From NCBI GenBank assembly GCA_016185305.1, contig JACPNV010000026.1, positions 1-52,342 on the forward strand: a DNA stretch of 52,342 bases, given 5' to 3'. Positions within the stretch are counted from its first letter, which is position 1. The number at the start of each line of letters is the position of its first letter. Of this stretch, positions 34,418-42,988 are shown piece after piece. Made by a program: the position numbers and the translations under genes. This DNA is from Actinomycetota bacterium (GTDB taxonomy: Bacteria > Actinomycetota > Acidimicrobiia > Acidimicrobiales > Acidimicrobilacustridaceae). The notes below the pieces were generated by a model that was not told the DNA's origin, searched no databases, and was given only the letters and a program-made list of their open reading frames with translations.

Positions 34418-35878
34418 ATGCAAACGACGTACGACAAGTTCTTCATCGGGGGGAAGTGGGTCGATCCCGCGGGCACCGGCACGATCGACGTGCATTCGCC
34501 GGCCACCGAAGAGCTCGTCGGCCGCGCCCCCGAATCGACCAAGGCCGACATCGACCGTGCGGTCGCCGCAGCTCGGGCCGCGTTCGACAACGGGCCCTGG
34601 CCCCAGATGAGTCCGGGCGAACGGGCCGACATCATCGCCAACATCTCGCTGACGATCATGGGGCAGATGGACGACCTCGCCACGCTCATCACCAACGAGA
34701 TGGGCGCGCCGTTCGTGTTCGCGCAGATGGGCCACGTCTTCGCGGCCACCGCGGTGCTCGACTTCTACACCGCCCTCGCCCGCGAGTACCCGTTCGAGGA
34801 GATCCGCGACGGCATGCTCGGGCCCACCCTGGTCCGCCGCGAGCCGGTCGGGGTCTGCGCCGGCATCATCCCGTGGAACGTGCCGCTGTTCATCACTGCG
34901 CTCAAGCTCGGGCCGGCGTTGGCCTCCGGCTCCACCATCGTGCTCAAGCCGGCGCCGGAGACCCCGCTCGACGCGCTGGTGCTGGCCGAGATCCTCGAAG
35001 CGTCCGGACTCCCCGAGGGTGTCGTGAACATCGTTCCTGCCGATCGTGAGGTCGGTGAGCACCTCGTCCGCCACCCCGACGTCGACAAGGTCTCGTTCAC
35101 CGGCTCGACGGTCGCGGGCCGCAAGATCGGTGCGATCTGCGGCGAGCAGCTCAAGCGCTGCACGCTCGAGCTCGGCGGCAAGTCGGCCGCCATCATCTGC
35201 GACGACGTCGACCTCGACGAAGCGCTGCCACAGCTCATGCCGGCCGCCATGATGAACAACGGCCAGGCGTGCGTGGCCCAGACGCGCATCCTTGCTCCCC
35301 ACTCGCGCTATGCGGAGGTCAAGGACGCGCTCGCGACGGCTGTTGCCAACTTCAAGGTCGGCGACCCGCTCGATCCCGCCACCGAGTGCGGGCCCCTCGT
35401 GGCCGAGCGCCAGCGTGACCGGGTCGAAGGCTACATCGAAGCCGGCAAGGCGGAAGGTGCCACCCTCGTCGTCGGCGGCGGGCGTCCGTCCGGTCACGAC
35501 AAGGGCTGGTGGGTCGAACCCACGCTCTTCGCCGACGTCGACAACTCCATGAAGATCGCCCAAGAAGAGATCTTCGGCCCGGTGCTGTCGCTCATCCCCT
35601 ACGACAACGACGACGAGGCCATCGCCATCGCCAACGACAGCGACTACGGCCTGTCGGGCTCGGTGTGGTCCGGCCACCGTGATCGTGCGGTCGACATCGC
35701 CCGCAAGGTTCGCACCGGCACCTACCAGGTGAACATGCTGGCGATGGACTTCGGCTCGCCGTTCGGGGGCTACAAGTCCTCTGGTCTCGGCCGCGAGCTC
35801 GGCCCCGAAGGCCTGCATGCCTACCTGGAGGACAAGTCGATCGCCACACCGATGGGCAGCGACATCAAGCTCCAGTAG
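34418..35878 (+). CDS. aldehyde dehydrogenase
   Basis: A 486-residue NAD(P)-dependent aldehyde dehydrogenase with the general-base Glu 251 (LELGGKSA), nucleophile Cys 285 (NNGQACVAQT), Asn in IIPWNVPLF, cofactor motif FTGSTVAGRKI and the EEIFGPVL block. Length and motif order are normal. It starts just after the FadD19-like gene in a short operon under the same KstR-like box. Together with the P450 elsewhere in the window it could take a side-chain alcohol or aldehyde to the acid; this link is inference. A long hairpin follows its stop. Confidence 0.94.
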   Translation: MQTTYDKFFIGGKWVDPAGTGTIDVHSPATEELVGRAPESTKADIDRAVAAARAAFDNGPWPQMSPGERADIIANISLTIMGQMDDLATLITNEMGAPFVFAQMGHVFAATAVLDFYTALAREYPFEEIRDGMLGPTLVRREPVGVCAGIIPWNVPLFITALKLGPALASGSTIVLKPAPETPLDALVLAEILEASGLPEGVVNIVPADREVGEHLVRHPDVDKVSFTGSTVAGRKIGAICGEQLKRCTLELGGKSAAIICDDVDLDEALPQLMPAAMMNNGQACVAQTRILAPHSRYAEVKDALATAVANFKVGDPLDPATECGPLVAERQRDRVEGYIEAGKAEGATLVVGGGRPSGHDKGWWVEPTLFADVDNSMKIAQEEIFGPVLSLIPYDNDDEAIAIANDSDYGLSGSVWSGHRDRAVDIARKVRTGTYQVNMLAMDFGSPFGGYKSSGLGRELGPEGLHAYLEDKSIATPMGSDIKLQ

Positions 35879-35900
35879 CCCCTCGCCGGCAACCCCCAAC

Positions 35901-35953
35901 CCGTTCTTTCGTCAGCCACCTACGCCTGTCATAGGTGAGTGACGAAAGAACGG
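35901..35953. terminator. long two-part hairpin between convergent genes
   Basis: Perfect 14-base arms CCGTTCTTTCGTCA (35901-35914) and TGACGAAAGAACGG (35940-35953), with an inner six-base stem CACCTA/TAGGTG (35917-35922 and 35932-35937) across a two-base internal loop. It sits between the aldehyde dehydrogenase stop and the convergent coiled-coil gene stop. No T-tract is present, so it may be an intrinsic bidirectional terminator or a mobile REP-like element. Confidence 0.6.
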
Positions 35954-35963
35954 TGGTTGTGGC

Positions 35964-37460
35964 TCACTCGTAGTCACTGAGCTTCAGGCGCACCTTGTTC
36001 AGCAGGTAGATGCGCTTCTGGGCATCGTCCATGTCTTCCTCTTCGTCCTCGCCGTCGAGGGACGCGACCTGCGAGGCGGCGAGGATGGAATCGTCGTCGG
36101 TGACCTTTGATTCGTCGATGCCGACATCGACCGCGTGCGCTTCGGCCTCCGCTCGGGCGCGGGCGATCTCCTCCTCGCGCTGCTGCTTCTCGCCCTCGAG
36201 CAGCCGGCGCGCGGCTTCGGCCCGAGCCTGCCGTTGCTGCTCCTCGACGAGGCTCGCCTCTTCCTCCTCGGCGGCCTGCCGGGCGGCAACCTCGCGGGTA
36301 GCCTGCTCGGCTTCCTCGCGGGCTATGCGTTCGGCCTCGGCCCGCTCCCACGCTTCCTGCTCCTCATGGAGTCGCTGCGCTTCCGCCTCGCGGGCGATGC
36401 GTTCGGCTTCCTCACGAGCGAATCGCTGCGCTGCTTCCTCGGCGAGCCGCTGTTCCTCCTCCCGCGCGAGCCGTTCCGCTTCCTCACGAGCAAGTCGCTC
36501 GGCCTCGGCCTCCTGCTCGGAACGGACGCGGACCTCCTCCGCTTCGAGCGCCACGCGATCGCGTTCTGCTTGCTCCGCGTCGGCCTTCGCCTGCGCCGCC
36601 GCTGCCTCCTGGGCCTGACGCTCGCGTTCGGTCAGCTCTGCCTCAGCCCTCGCCCTGGCCTCTTCCCGCTCCCTCTCGAGCCGCACGGCCTCGTCGGCTT
36701 CGGCGAGTTCACGCGCCTTGGCTCTCTCGGCTTCCGCTGCCGCCTTCTCTGCAGCTTCCTTGTCGCGCCGGGCAGCCTCTCTCGCCTTCGCCTCTTCCAG
36801 GACGCGACGCTCGGCCTCCTCGCGCTCGGCGCGCTCCTCGGCGGCCCTTGCCTCTTCGGCCTCGCGAGCCTTGACGTGCTCGGCCGCGACCTTCTCGGCT
36901 GCTTCACGCGCTGTGCGCTCGGCCTCCTCGCGCTGTTCGCGCTCGGCCGCCTCCTTCTCGCGCCGTTCGCGCTCGAGCCGCTCGCGCTCAGCCTTCTCGC
37001 GAGCCTTGCGTTCCCGGTCGGCATCGCGCTCCTTCGCATGCTGCTCCTTGCGCTGGCGGCGCTCCTCCTTGCGCGCCTCGGCTTCACGCTGTTGCTGGAG
37101 CTTGCGACGCTCGCGGGCCTCTGCCTCTTCGCGTGCCTTCTTCCGCAGCTCCTGCTGCGCTTCGGGGCTCAACGGCGGCGGAGGAAGGCGGTGCAGACCC
37201 TGGGCTTCGCCGGGCGCGACCGGAGCCTCTGGCCGGGCGAACTGGGTGCGGGCCCGCTGTCGGTCGCGCTTGAGCGCCGGATGCGTGGTCCGCAGGACGC
37301 CCACCCAAGCGGCGACGCCGCCCACGAGCACGAACAGCCCAAGCCATCGGTTCGCAAGGAAGAAGACGACGAACACCACGCCGATGCCCGCGAGGCTTGC
37401 CCATGCCCATCGATCCCGGCCCCACCCACCCGGGGGCCCGTTCGGCTGCGGCGCGGTCAT
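35964..37460 (-). CDS. membrane-anchored long coiled-coil protein
   Basis: About 498 residues. Two adjacent membrane helices (about residues 16-55) follow a short N-terminus. After a Pro-rich spacer comes about 340 residues of almost pure Glu/Ala/Arg coiled coil made of variants of REEAERLAREE. An acidic C-terminus (DGEDEEEDMDDAQ) ends with RIYLLNKVRLKLSDYE. No enzymatic motif. ATG at 37460 (MTAPQPNGP) is chosen since GAGGG lies upstream; the frame is open 31 codons further. Such architecture suggests a cytoplasmic scaffold attached to the membrane. The repetitive nature makes homology searches unreliable. Confidence 0.8.
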   Translation of the reverse strand: MTAPQPNGPPGGWGRDRWAWASLAGIGVVFVVFFLANRWLGLFVLVGGVAAWVGVLRTTHPALKRDRQRARTQFARPEAPVAPGEAQGLHRLPPPPLSPEAQQELRKKAREEAEARERRKLQQQREAEARKEERRQRKEQHAKERDADRERKAREKAERERLERERREKEAAEREQREEAERTAREAAEKVAAEHVKAREAEEARAAEERAEREEAERRVLEEAKAREAARRDKEAAEKAAAEAERAKARELAEADEAVRLEREREEARARAEAELTERERQAQEAAAAQAKADAEQAERDRVALEAEEVRVRSEQEAEAERLAREEAERLAREEEQRLAEEAAQRFAREEAERIAREAEAQRLHEEQEAWERAEAERIAREEAEQATREVAARQAAEEEEASLVEEQQRQARAEAARRLLEGEKQQREEEIARARAEAEAHAVDVGIDESKVTDDDSILAASQVASLDGEDEEEDMDDAQKRIYLLNKVRLKLSDYE

Positions 37461-37645
37461 GCCCGTACCCTCACTCGCTGGATCCGCATCTGGTGCGCAG
37501 CCGCGGTCCATCCACCTTTCCCGGGCACCACCCGGTACCTGCTCACCCCGCAACCCTAGGGTGACCGGCGCTTTCGTGCTCGTCAGACCTCGCAGCCTCG
37601 ACCGACATCAGGCCTCGTGAAGCACAACCCGCAGAACGGCCAGGC

Positions 37646-38458
37646 TCAGCGGCCCTGGAAGTTCGGCTTCCGCTTCTCGGCGAACGCCGTCGGTCCTTCT
37701 ATCGCGTCCTCGGTCGCGAAGATGGGTTGGCCGACCTCGAGCTCGTAGGCAAGGCCGACCTTCTCGGGCATCTCGCGCGTGGCTCGCATCGACTGCAGGA
37801 CTGCCTGGACGGCGAGCGGTCCGTTCTCCGCGATCTGCTCGGCGATCTCCATCGCCTTGCCGAGCGCCTGCCCGTCGGGCACGACGTGGCCGATGAGGCC
37901 GATGCGCAACGCTTCGTCCGCGGGGATGAACTTGCCGGTGAGCAAGAGCTCGGCGGCAACGGTGTAGGGGATCTGGCGACTGAGCCGGACCGTCGAGCCG
38001 CCGAGCGGGAACAGACCACGCCGGACTTCGGCGACGCCGAACGTCGCACCCTCGCCAGCCACTCGGATGTCGAACGCTTGCAGGATCTCGGTGCCACCGG
38101 CGACCGCATAGCCCTCGACGGCGGCGATCAGCGGCTTCAGCGGGACGAAGTGGCGCAGAAGGGCCTTCCAGTGCAGATCGCCATCGGTGGCGAACCGCTT
38201 CGTGTACTCGTTGTCAGGATGGCCCGCGGCCATCGCCTTCAGGTCGGCACCAGAGCAGAAGTTGCCGCCGGCGCCCGTCACGATCGCCACCCGGATCTCG
38301 GGGTTGGCGTCGATCTCCTTCCAGGCGTCGTACATCCGCACGAGCATCTCGCTCGACAGGGCGTTCTTCTTCGCCGGTCGGTTGAGGGTGACGATCGCAG
38401 AATGGCCCTCGCGCTCGAACAACAGGTGTGGCTCTTCGGCTGGGCTCTCATCCCCCAT
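37646..38458 (-). CDS. enoyl-CoA hydratase/isomerase family (crotonase)
   Basis: A 270-residue crotonase with the two oxyanion-hole segments NFCSGADLKA and EGYAVAGGTEILQAFD and the following GVAEVRRGLFPLGGSTVRLSR block. Active-site acids in GGTEI and VAEVRRG are in positions used by hydratases, but the exact reaction (hydratase, isomerase or hydrolase) is not settled by sequence. The gene ends a minus-strand run and has its own KstR-like box 11 bases upstream of the ATG, implying separate control and perhaps a very short leader. Fits beta-oxidation of a side-chain acyl-CoA. Confidence 0.92.
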   Translation of the reverse strand: MGDESPAEEPHLLFEREGHSAIVTLNRPAKKNALSSEMLVRMYDAWKEIDANPEIRVAIVTGAGGNFCSGADLKAMAAGHPDNEYTKRFATDGDLHWKALLRHFVPLKPLIAAVEGYAVAGGTEILQAFDIRVAGEGATFGVAEVRRGLFPLGGSTVRLSRQIPYTVAAELLLTGKFIPADEALRIGLIGHVVPDGQALGKAMEIAEQIAENGPLAVQAVLQSMRATREMPEKVGLAYELEVGQPIFATEDAIEGPTAFAEKRKPNFQGR

Positions 38459-38468
38459 GGCCGCACAC

Positions 38469-38482
38469 TAGAACACGTTCTC
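38469..38482. promoter_or_regulatory. KstR-like operator upstream of the crotonase
   Basis: TAGAACACGTTCTC contains the perfect 12-base palindrome AGAACACGTTCT and fits TNNAACNNGTTNNA except for the last base. It lies 11 bases upstream of the crotonase start and downstream of the SDR stop at 38506. Confidence 0.6.
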
Positions 38483-38505
38483 GTCAGGCGACGAACCGGG
38501 TTCGA

Positions 38506-39270
38506 TCAATACCACTCGGGGCGGACGAGCGCGTCGGTGCCGCCGTCGACGAACAACACCGACCCGTGGACGAAAGACGCCTGTGAGCTGAGCAAGAACG
38601 CGACGACGTTGGCGATCTCGGCGGGCTCGGCGCGGCGATCGAGGGGGATCGGGAGGGCGTCGACGAGCGGGCCGAGGTCGGGGTCGTCGAGGGACGCCTG
38701 CAGCAGCGGGGTGAGGACGGGGCCAGGCGCGACCGCGTTCAGGCGCACCTGCGCCTTGCCCCAGCGAGACGTGCGCCTTCGCACAGCGCGTACGAGCGCG
38801 AGCTTCGTCATGCCATACACCGTCGGCCCATCGAGTGTGCGAGCGATGTCGAGCGCCGCGCTCTCGTCGCCGTCGAGCAGCGTGTCGACGAGCGTGAAGT
38901 CGTGCATCGGCGTGACGCTGATCGAGTTGGATGCGACGGCAACAGCGGCGGGATTGGCGCCGGCCGCGAGTGCGGGCCGCAAACCGTCGAGAACCTCGAC
39001 CGCGCCGTAGTAGTTGACCGCGACCATCATCGAGAGGTCCTCGACGTGGGGACCGAGCCCGGCACACGCTACCAGCCCATCGACCGACCCGCCCGTGCGG
39101 TCGATGACCTGGTTCATCGCTCGGGAACGACCGCTGCCCGTCGACAGATCCGCCACGATCTCTTGCTCGGAGATGTCGATGCCGATGACCCGGCACCGCT
39201 CGGACTCGAGCCGCTCGCGAACGGCGGCCCCGAGGCCCGATGCCGACCCTGTCACGACAACCGTGCGCAT
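38506..39270 (-). CDS. short-chain dehydrogenase/reductase
   Basis: A 254-residue SDR with cofactor motif TGSASGLG (7-14), a CAG segment at 69-71, the catalytic Ser in ASNSIS (114-118), Tyr 152 and Lys 156 (YGMTK). The pattern, including the long insertion between Ser and Tyr, is like 3-alpha-hydroxysteroid dehydrogenase/carbonyl reductases; steroid use is an inference. It lies 22 bases downstream of the acetoacetate-decarboxylase-family gene on the same strand. Confidence 0.92.
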   Translation of the reverse strand: MRTVVVTGSASGLGAAVRERLESERCRVIGIDISEQEIVADLSTGSGRSRAMNQVIDRTGGSVDGLVACAGLGPHVEDLSMMVAVNYYGAVEVLDGLRPALAAGANPAAVAVASNSISVTPMHDFTLVDTLLDGDESAALDIARTLDGPTVYGMTKLALVRAVRRRTSRWGKAQVRLNAVAPGPVLTPLLQASLDDPDLGPLVDALPIPLDRRAEPAEIANVVAFLLSSQASFVHGSVLFVDGGTDALVRPEWY

Positions 39271-39292
39271 GATGCGAGGGAGACTAGTTCTC

Positions 39293-40048
39293 TCAGACCT
39301 GGATGATCTCCGGCGGCCCGAACGAGGCGCTCATGCGTGGCGTCGACATGGTGAACAGCGCCCGCTTCGGCAGCCCGAGCCCCCGCAGCTCGTCCGTCAT
39401 GGGATGTGACGCGCCGAGCTCGAGCACGGCGCCGCCGATGCGTCCTGTCGTTCCCTGGTTGCGCGTCACCCACGACGTCCGCCGCAGCACCCCGTCGCAC
39501 CACGAGTAGCACGACATCACCATCTCGGATCGATCACCGCGGGCTGGAATCGGGATGGGGCTGCGCTTCACCGAGAGCGAGAGGACGAGCTCGCCACCAT
39601 CGACGAGGACCACCTCGGTCCGCCCACCGCTCTCGAAGTACGAGATGTTGGCCACCCACTTGGGGAAGCCCCAGATGCCGCGGCCGGCGCGGCACGTGAA
39701 CTCCTGGTTGACCGGGAGCTTGTGGATGAAGGTCGTGACCGTTCCTCCTGCCATCGAGACCTTCGCTCCCGGGGCCTTGTCATGCGGATCGACGACGAGC
39801 GCCACGGCGATCTCGTTGTAGGGCCCCAGATCGTTGTCTGTGTACTGCACGGCGGACAGCGAGCACATCGCCCGCCCTCGTTGCTTCGCGATGCGCAGCC
39901 CGGAGTAACCGATGAGCTCCTGCGCAGCATCACCATCCACGAAGAACGTCGCCACCGCCATCTTGGCCGAGCGCACTTCGACGGGAAGCGTGACGGTCTC
40001 GCCATCGACCACGACGGGCTCATCAACAACAGGATCGACAAAGGTCAT
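39293..40048 (-). CDS. acetoacetate decarboxylase family protein
   Basis: A 251-residue protein with the ADC-fold signature: ATFFVDGDAAQELI, YNEIAVALVV, and the segment GIWGFPKWVANISY, whose Lys is the candidate Schiff-base residue. Many ADC-family members outside clostridia are not decarboxylases but aldolase-dehydratases or have unknown roles. The ATG at 40048 has GAGG upstream. Its start overlaps the stop of the SDR gene at 40045 (ATGA). In a lipid or steroid setting it may act on a beta-keto intermediate; this is a guess. Confidence 0.85.
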   Translation of the reverse strand: MTFVDPVVDEPVVVDGETVTLPVEVRSAKMAVATFFVDGDAAQELIGYSGLRIAKQRGRAMCSLSAVQYTDNDLGPYNEIAVALVVDPHDKAPGAKVSMAGGTVTTFIHKLPVNQEFTCRAGRGIWGFPKWVANISYFESGGRTEVVLVDGGELVLSLSVKRSPIPIPARGDRSEMVMSCYSWCDGVLRRTSWVTRNQGTTGRIGGAVLELGASHPMTDELRGLGLPKRALFTMSTPRMSASFGPPEIIQV

Positions 40049-40821
40049 GGCAACCTCTCCGCAGCATCGATGCGCCTCCAGAGGACAGTCGGCAGGAACC
40101 GCCGAACCCGCCACACGATCGTGGTGCCTTTGCCGGGGAAGACGAGGAACCGGCCGGACTCGAGACCCTCCTCGATGGCGTCGAGCACCTCTTCAGGCGC
40201 GATGGGCGGCACGTCTTTCAGGCTGCGTGGACCGGTGCCGTCGCCGTCGATCTGGTCGAGCATCGGCGTGGCGACCGGTGGCGGGCACACGCACACCATC
40301 CGCACGCCGCTGCCCTGTGTCTCGTGATACAGCGTCTCGCTGAAGGACACGACCGCCGCTTTGGCCGCCGAATAGGCACCCAACCGCTGGCTCGGGACCC
40401 AGCCGGCCAGCGAGCCGAACTGCACAAGGTCGCCGCGACCGCGCTCGATCATCAACGGCAGGATCGTCTTCGTGACGGTCACGAGACCGAGGTAGTTGAT
40501 CTCGATGAGACGCGAGATCTCCTCGAATGGCTGCTCGAGCAGCAGACCCGCGGGAGCGATGGCCGCAGCGTTCATCACTCGATCGATCGGGCCGTGCTCG
40601 GCTTCGGCTTCTTTCACCAACGTCTCGAAACCCGCGTGGTCACAGACGTCGCAGACGTGGGTGTGGACGTTCGGTGCCCGCCGCGCCGTTCGCCCGAGCC
40701 CTTCCTCGTTCACGTCCACGGCGACAACGGTTGCGTCGCCCGCGGCAAGCCGCCAGGCAGCAAGCTGGCCCATCCCGCTCGCCGCTCCGGTGACGAGCGC
40801 GACCTTCCCTCGAAACGCCAT
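40045..40821 (-). CDS. short-chain dehydrogenase/reductase
   Basis: A 258-residue SDR with TGAASGMG (11-18), Ser 137 (FGSLAG), Tyr 150 and Lys 154 (YSAAK), and a C-terminal extension (GTTIVWRVRRFLPTVLWRR) that looks membrane-associated. This tail type is common in SDRs acting on lipids or retinoid/steroid alcohols. Translationally coupled to the ADC-family gene (four-base overlap) and separated by five bases from the small membrane protein gene upstream, so all are in one operon. Substrate unknown. Confidence 0.91.
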   Translation of the reverse strand: MAFRGKVALVTGAASGMGQLAAWRLAAGDATVVAVDVNEEGLGRTARRAPNVHTHVCDVCDHAGFETLVKEAEAEHGPIDRVMNAAAIAPAGLLLEQPFEEISRLIEINYLGLVTVTKTILPLMIERGRGDLVQFGSLAGWVPSQRLGAYSAAKAAVVSFSETLYHETQGSGVRMVCVCPPPVATPMLDQIDGDGTGPRSLKDVPPIAPEEVLDAIEEGLESGRFLVFPGKGTTIVWRVRRFLPTVLWRRIDAAERLP

Positions 40822-40826
40822 CAGCT

Positions 40827-41225
40827 CTACTGAGGCTGGCGGGGGCGAACGGCTTGGCTGAGCAGCGACTCGATGCGCTCGAGCGCCTCGACCTCGCGGT
40901 CGGTCTGCGACCGCTCCTCGTAGATGTACCGCACCAGCCAGAAGCGAAGGTACCGCGTCATCGAATAGCGAACGAAGAGCGAGGCACCGACGATCGCCAG
41001 CAGCATCGCAAGCAACCCGCCCGACACGGCATACGGCATCTGCGCGCTGAGCTGCGCAAGGCCCGACACCTGGTACCACGTGAACGCGATGACCACGAGC
41101 GAGAGCCCGATGCACACCATGCCGATGATGAGCAAGATCCGTTCGGACTCGTCGGCCGGCGTGCGGATGTTCATCCCGGCGATCTCTTGCCGGAACTCAT
41201 CGACGCGGTGTTGGTTGGTTTCCAT
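40827..41225 (-). CDS. two-helix membrane protein, unknown
   Basis: A 132-residue protein with two membrane helices (about 30-50 and 65-87) and a charged C-terminal cytoplasmic helix (EERSQTDREVEALERIESLL) suitable for a coiled coil. The ATG at 41225 has GGAG upstream. The frame stays open further 5' only because it runs through two 96-base tandem repeats whose period is divisible by three; that part is not coding in my view. No family recognised. It heads the SDR/ADC/SDR group, downstream of livF. Confidence 0.75.
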   Translation of the reverse strand: METNQHRVDEFRQEIAGMNIRTPADESERILLIIGMVCIGLSLVVIAFTWYQVSGLAQLSAQMPYAVSGGLLAMLLAIVGASLFVRYSMTRYLRFWLVRYIYEERSQTDREVEALERIESLLSQAVRPRQPQ

Positions 41226-41241
41226 TTCGCTCCAAGTTGTT

Positions 41242-41422
41242 GCGCCGCCGATAATCCGGCGGCTGCGGCTTCGCCGATCCGAACCAGCAACCACGCTGCT
41301 CCGCCTGGCGGCTCCGCAAGCTCGACACTTCACACACGCGCCGCCGATAATCCGGCGGCTGCGGCTTCGCCGATCCGAACCAGCAACCACGCTGCTCCGC
41401 CTGGCGGCTTCGCAAGCTCGAC
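41242..41422. repeat. two tandem copies of an 85-base GC-rich repeat, period 96
   Basis: Copies at 41242-41326 and 41338-41422 differ at one base (gctCcgc / gctTcgc) and are separated by 11 bases. Each copy can fold: CCGCCG-ATAAT-CCGGCGG at its start and CCGCC-T-GGCGG near its end. They fill nearly all of the 200-base gap between livF and the small membrane protein gene. REP-like element or processing/termination signal. Confidence 0.85.
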
Positions 41423-41426
41423 TGCT

Positions 41427-42254
41427 TCATATCCCGTCTGCTCCGAGGTACGCGGCGGACAGGTCCTTCTCCAGGGCCTTCGGGTGGCCGACCTTGACCA
41501 CTCGGCCATGCAGCATGATCGCCGCCACGTCCGCCACTCCGAGGACCGTCCGGGCGAACTGCTCGACCACCAGGATCGAGATGCCGCTCGACGCGATCTG
41601 GGCGACGATCCCGTACAGCTCCTCGACGACGAGTGGGGCCAGACCCATCGACAACTCGTCGAGCAACATCAGCGCCGGGTCGGTCGCGAGGACGCGTGCC
41701 ATGGCGAGCATCTGTTGCTCGCCGCCGGACATCGTGCCGGCAACCTGCGTGCGCCGGTCGGTCAGTCGGGGGAAGCGCGTGAACGCCGCCTCTTCGATGT
41801 GTGAAAGCGAGACACCGGCATAGGTCATCATCTGAAGGTTCTCGCGCACCGTCAGGTTCGGGAAGATGCCCCGCCCTTCAGGAATCGTGCACACACCGGC
41901 GCGAGCAAGCTGATCGGGCTTCGCGCCGTTCACCCGACGCCCGGCGATGTACACGCCGCCCGCGGTCGGCGGCATCATGCCACTGCAGACCGAGAGGGTC
42001 GTGGTCTTGCCCGCACCGTTCGGGCCGAGCAGCGCCACCACGCTCCCCGCCGGCACGGCGAGGTCGACGCCGTGCAACACCTCGATGCGGCCGTACGAGG
42101 CGCGCACTCCACGCAGCTCGAGCAACGGCGTCGACGGAGGCTGCGGCTGGTCGGGAATCACCTGTCGACCGTCGGACTGCAACGCCCCACTCCCGTTCCC
42201 CGAACCGTTTCCCCTCGGACCCGTCGGATAGCTCGCGATGGACCCGCCCATCAT
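41427..42254 (-). CDS. livF: Liv-type ABC transporter ATP-binding protein (LivF-like)
   Basis: A 275-residue ATPase with an unusual Gly/Ser/Asn-rich N-terminal extension of about 40 residues, then LELRGVRASYG, Walker A GPNGAGKTTT, IPEGRGIFPNLTV, signature TMSGGEQQMLAMARVL, Walker B LMLLDELSMGLAP and the switch VEQF (His replaced by Phe). In many LivF proteins this switch reads VEQN or VEQH. The start (ATGATG at 42254/42251) overlaps the livG stop. Intact, unlike its paralogue at 22801, and could in principle supply the missing ATPase for Liv system 1. Confidence 0.93.
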   Translation of the reverse strand: MMGGSIASYPTGPRGNGSGNGSGALQSDGRQVIPDQPQPPSTPLLELRGVRASYGRIEVLHGVDLAVPAGSVVALLGPNGAGKTTTLSVCSGMMPPTAGGVYIAGRRVNGAKPDQLARAGVCTIPEGRGIFPNLTVRENLQMMTYAGVSLSHIEEAAFTRFPRLTDRRTQVAGTMSGGEQQMLAMARVLATDPALMLLDELSMGLAPLVVEELYGIVAQIASSGISILVVEQFARTVLGVADVAAIMLHGRVVKVGHPKALEKDLSAAYLGADGI

Positions 42255-42988
42255 GCCTCCACCTCGGCGGGCGCGCCGAGATACGCGTCGATCACGAGTT
42301 GGTTCTGGCGGATCTCCGCGGGCGAGCCGACGGCGATCACCTTGCCGAAGTCGAGCACATAGATGGTGTGGCAGGTCTTCATCACGAGCGGTATGTCGTG
42401 CTCGACCAGCAGGACGGCCATGCCGACCTTGGCCAGACCTCGCAGGATCTTGGCGAAGTACTCGGTCTCGTCTGCATCGAGACCTGAGGCCGGCTCGTCG
42501 AGCAGCAACACCTTGGGTCTGGTCACGAGCGCCCGTCCCAGCTCGACCAAGCGCGCCTGCCCTGTCGTCAACCGGTCGGCCCTGAGGTCAGCGAACGGCG
42601 CCATGCCGATCAGCTCGATGGCGCTGTCGACCCGATCACCGGCCCGCACCTCGCCACCGTCCCACGCCCGTTTGATCTCAGCTCCTACTTGCAGGTTCTC
42701 GCGAGCCGTCAGCGAGCCGAACAGCTCGATCCGCTGGAAGGTGCGCGCCATGCCCCGCTGCGAGCGGTCGTGAGGAGCGAAGCCATCCAGGTTGATGCCG
42801 TTCATCGCCACCTTGCCCCGCAAGGGATCTTGCAGCCCGGTGATGACGTTGAAGAGCGTGGTCTTACCGGCGCCGTTCGGTCCTATGAGGCCGGTGATGG
42901 TGTGTGACTCGACGGCGAGGCTGACGTCGGTGAGCGCCATGTTGCCGCCGAACTTCACGCTCACACCCGTCACGTCAAGGAGGGCCAC
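42251..42988 (-). CDS. livG: Liv-type ABC transporter ATP-binding protein (LivG-like)
   Basis: A 245-residue ATPase with Walker A GPNGAGKTT, ARTFQRIELFGSLTA, the signature region LTTGQARLVELGRAL, Walker B VLLLDEPASGLD and switch VEHD. GTG at 42988 (VALLDVTGVSVKFGG) is chosen: GAGGTGG lies six bases upstream and the LivG homology begins exactly here. It overlaps the 3' end of the permease gene by 14 bases and the livF start by four, so the Liv 2 genes are tightly coupled. Confidence 0.93.
   Translation of the reverse strand: MALLDVTGVSVKFGGNMALTDVSLAVESHTITGLIGPNGAGKTTLFNVITGLQDPLRGKVAMNGINLDGFAPHDRSQRGMARTFQRIELFGSLTARENLQVGAEIKRAWDGGEVRAGDRVDSAIELIGMAPFADLRADRLTTGQARLVELGRALVTRPKVLLLDEPASGLDADETEYFAKILRGLAKVGMAVLLVEHDIPLVMKTCHTIYVLDFGKVIAVGSPAEIRQNQLVIDAYLGAPAEVEA

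Noticed and set aside
39275..39292. Third KstR-like box before the SDR at 39270
   Set aside because: Only one half (AGAAC) is present; the other half does not match and the site lies in a two-base-scale gap inside an operon.
41226..41390. N-terminal extension of the two-helix membrane protein through the tandem repeats
   Set aside because: The extra residues are just the repeat translated twice; the ATG at 41225 has its own ribosome binding site.
41242..41422. CRISPR array
   Set aside because: Only two units of 85 bases with an 11-base gap, no unique spacers and no cas genes in the window.
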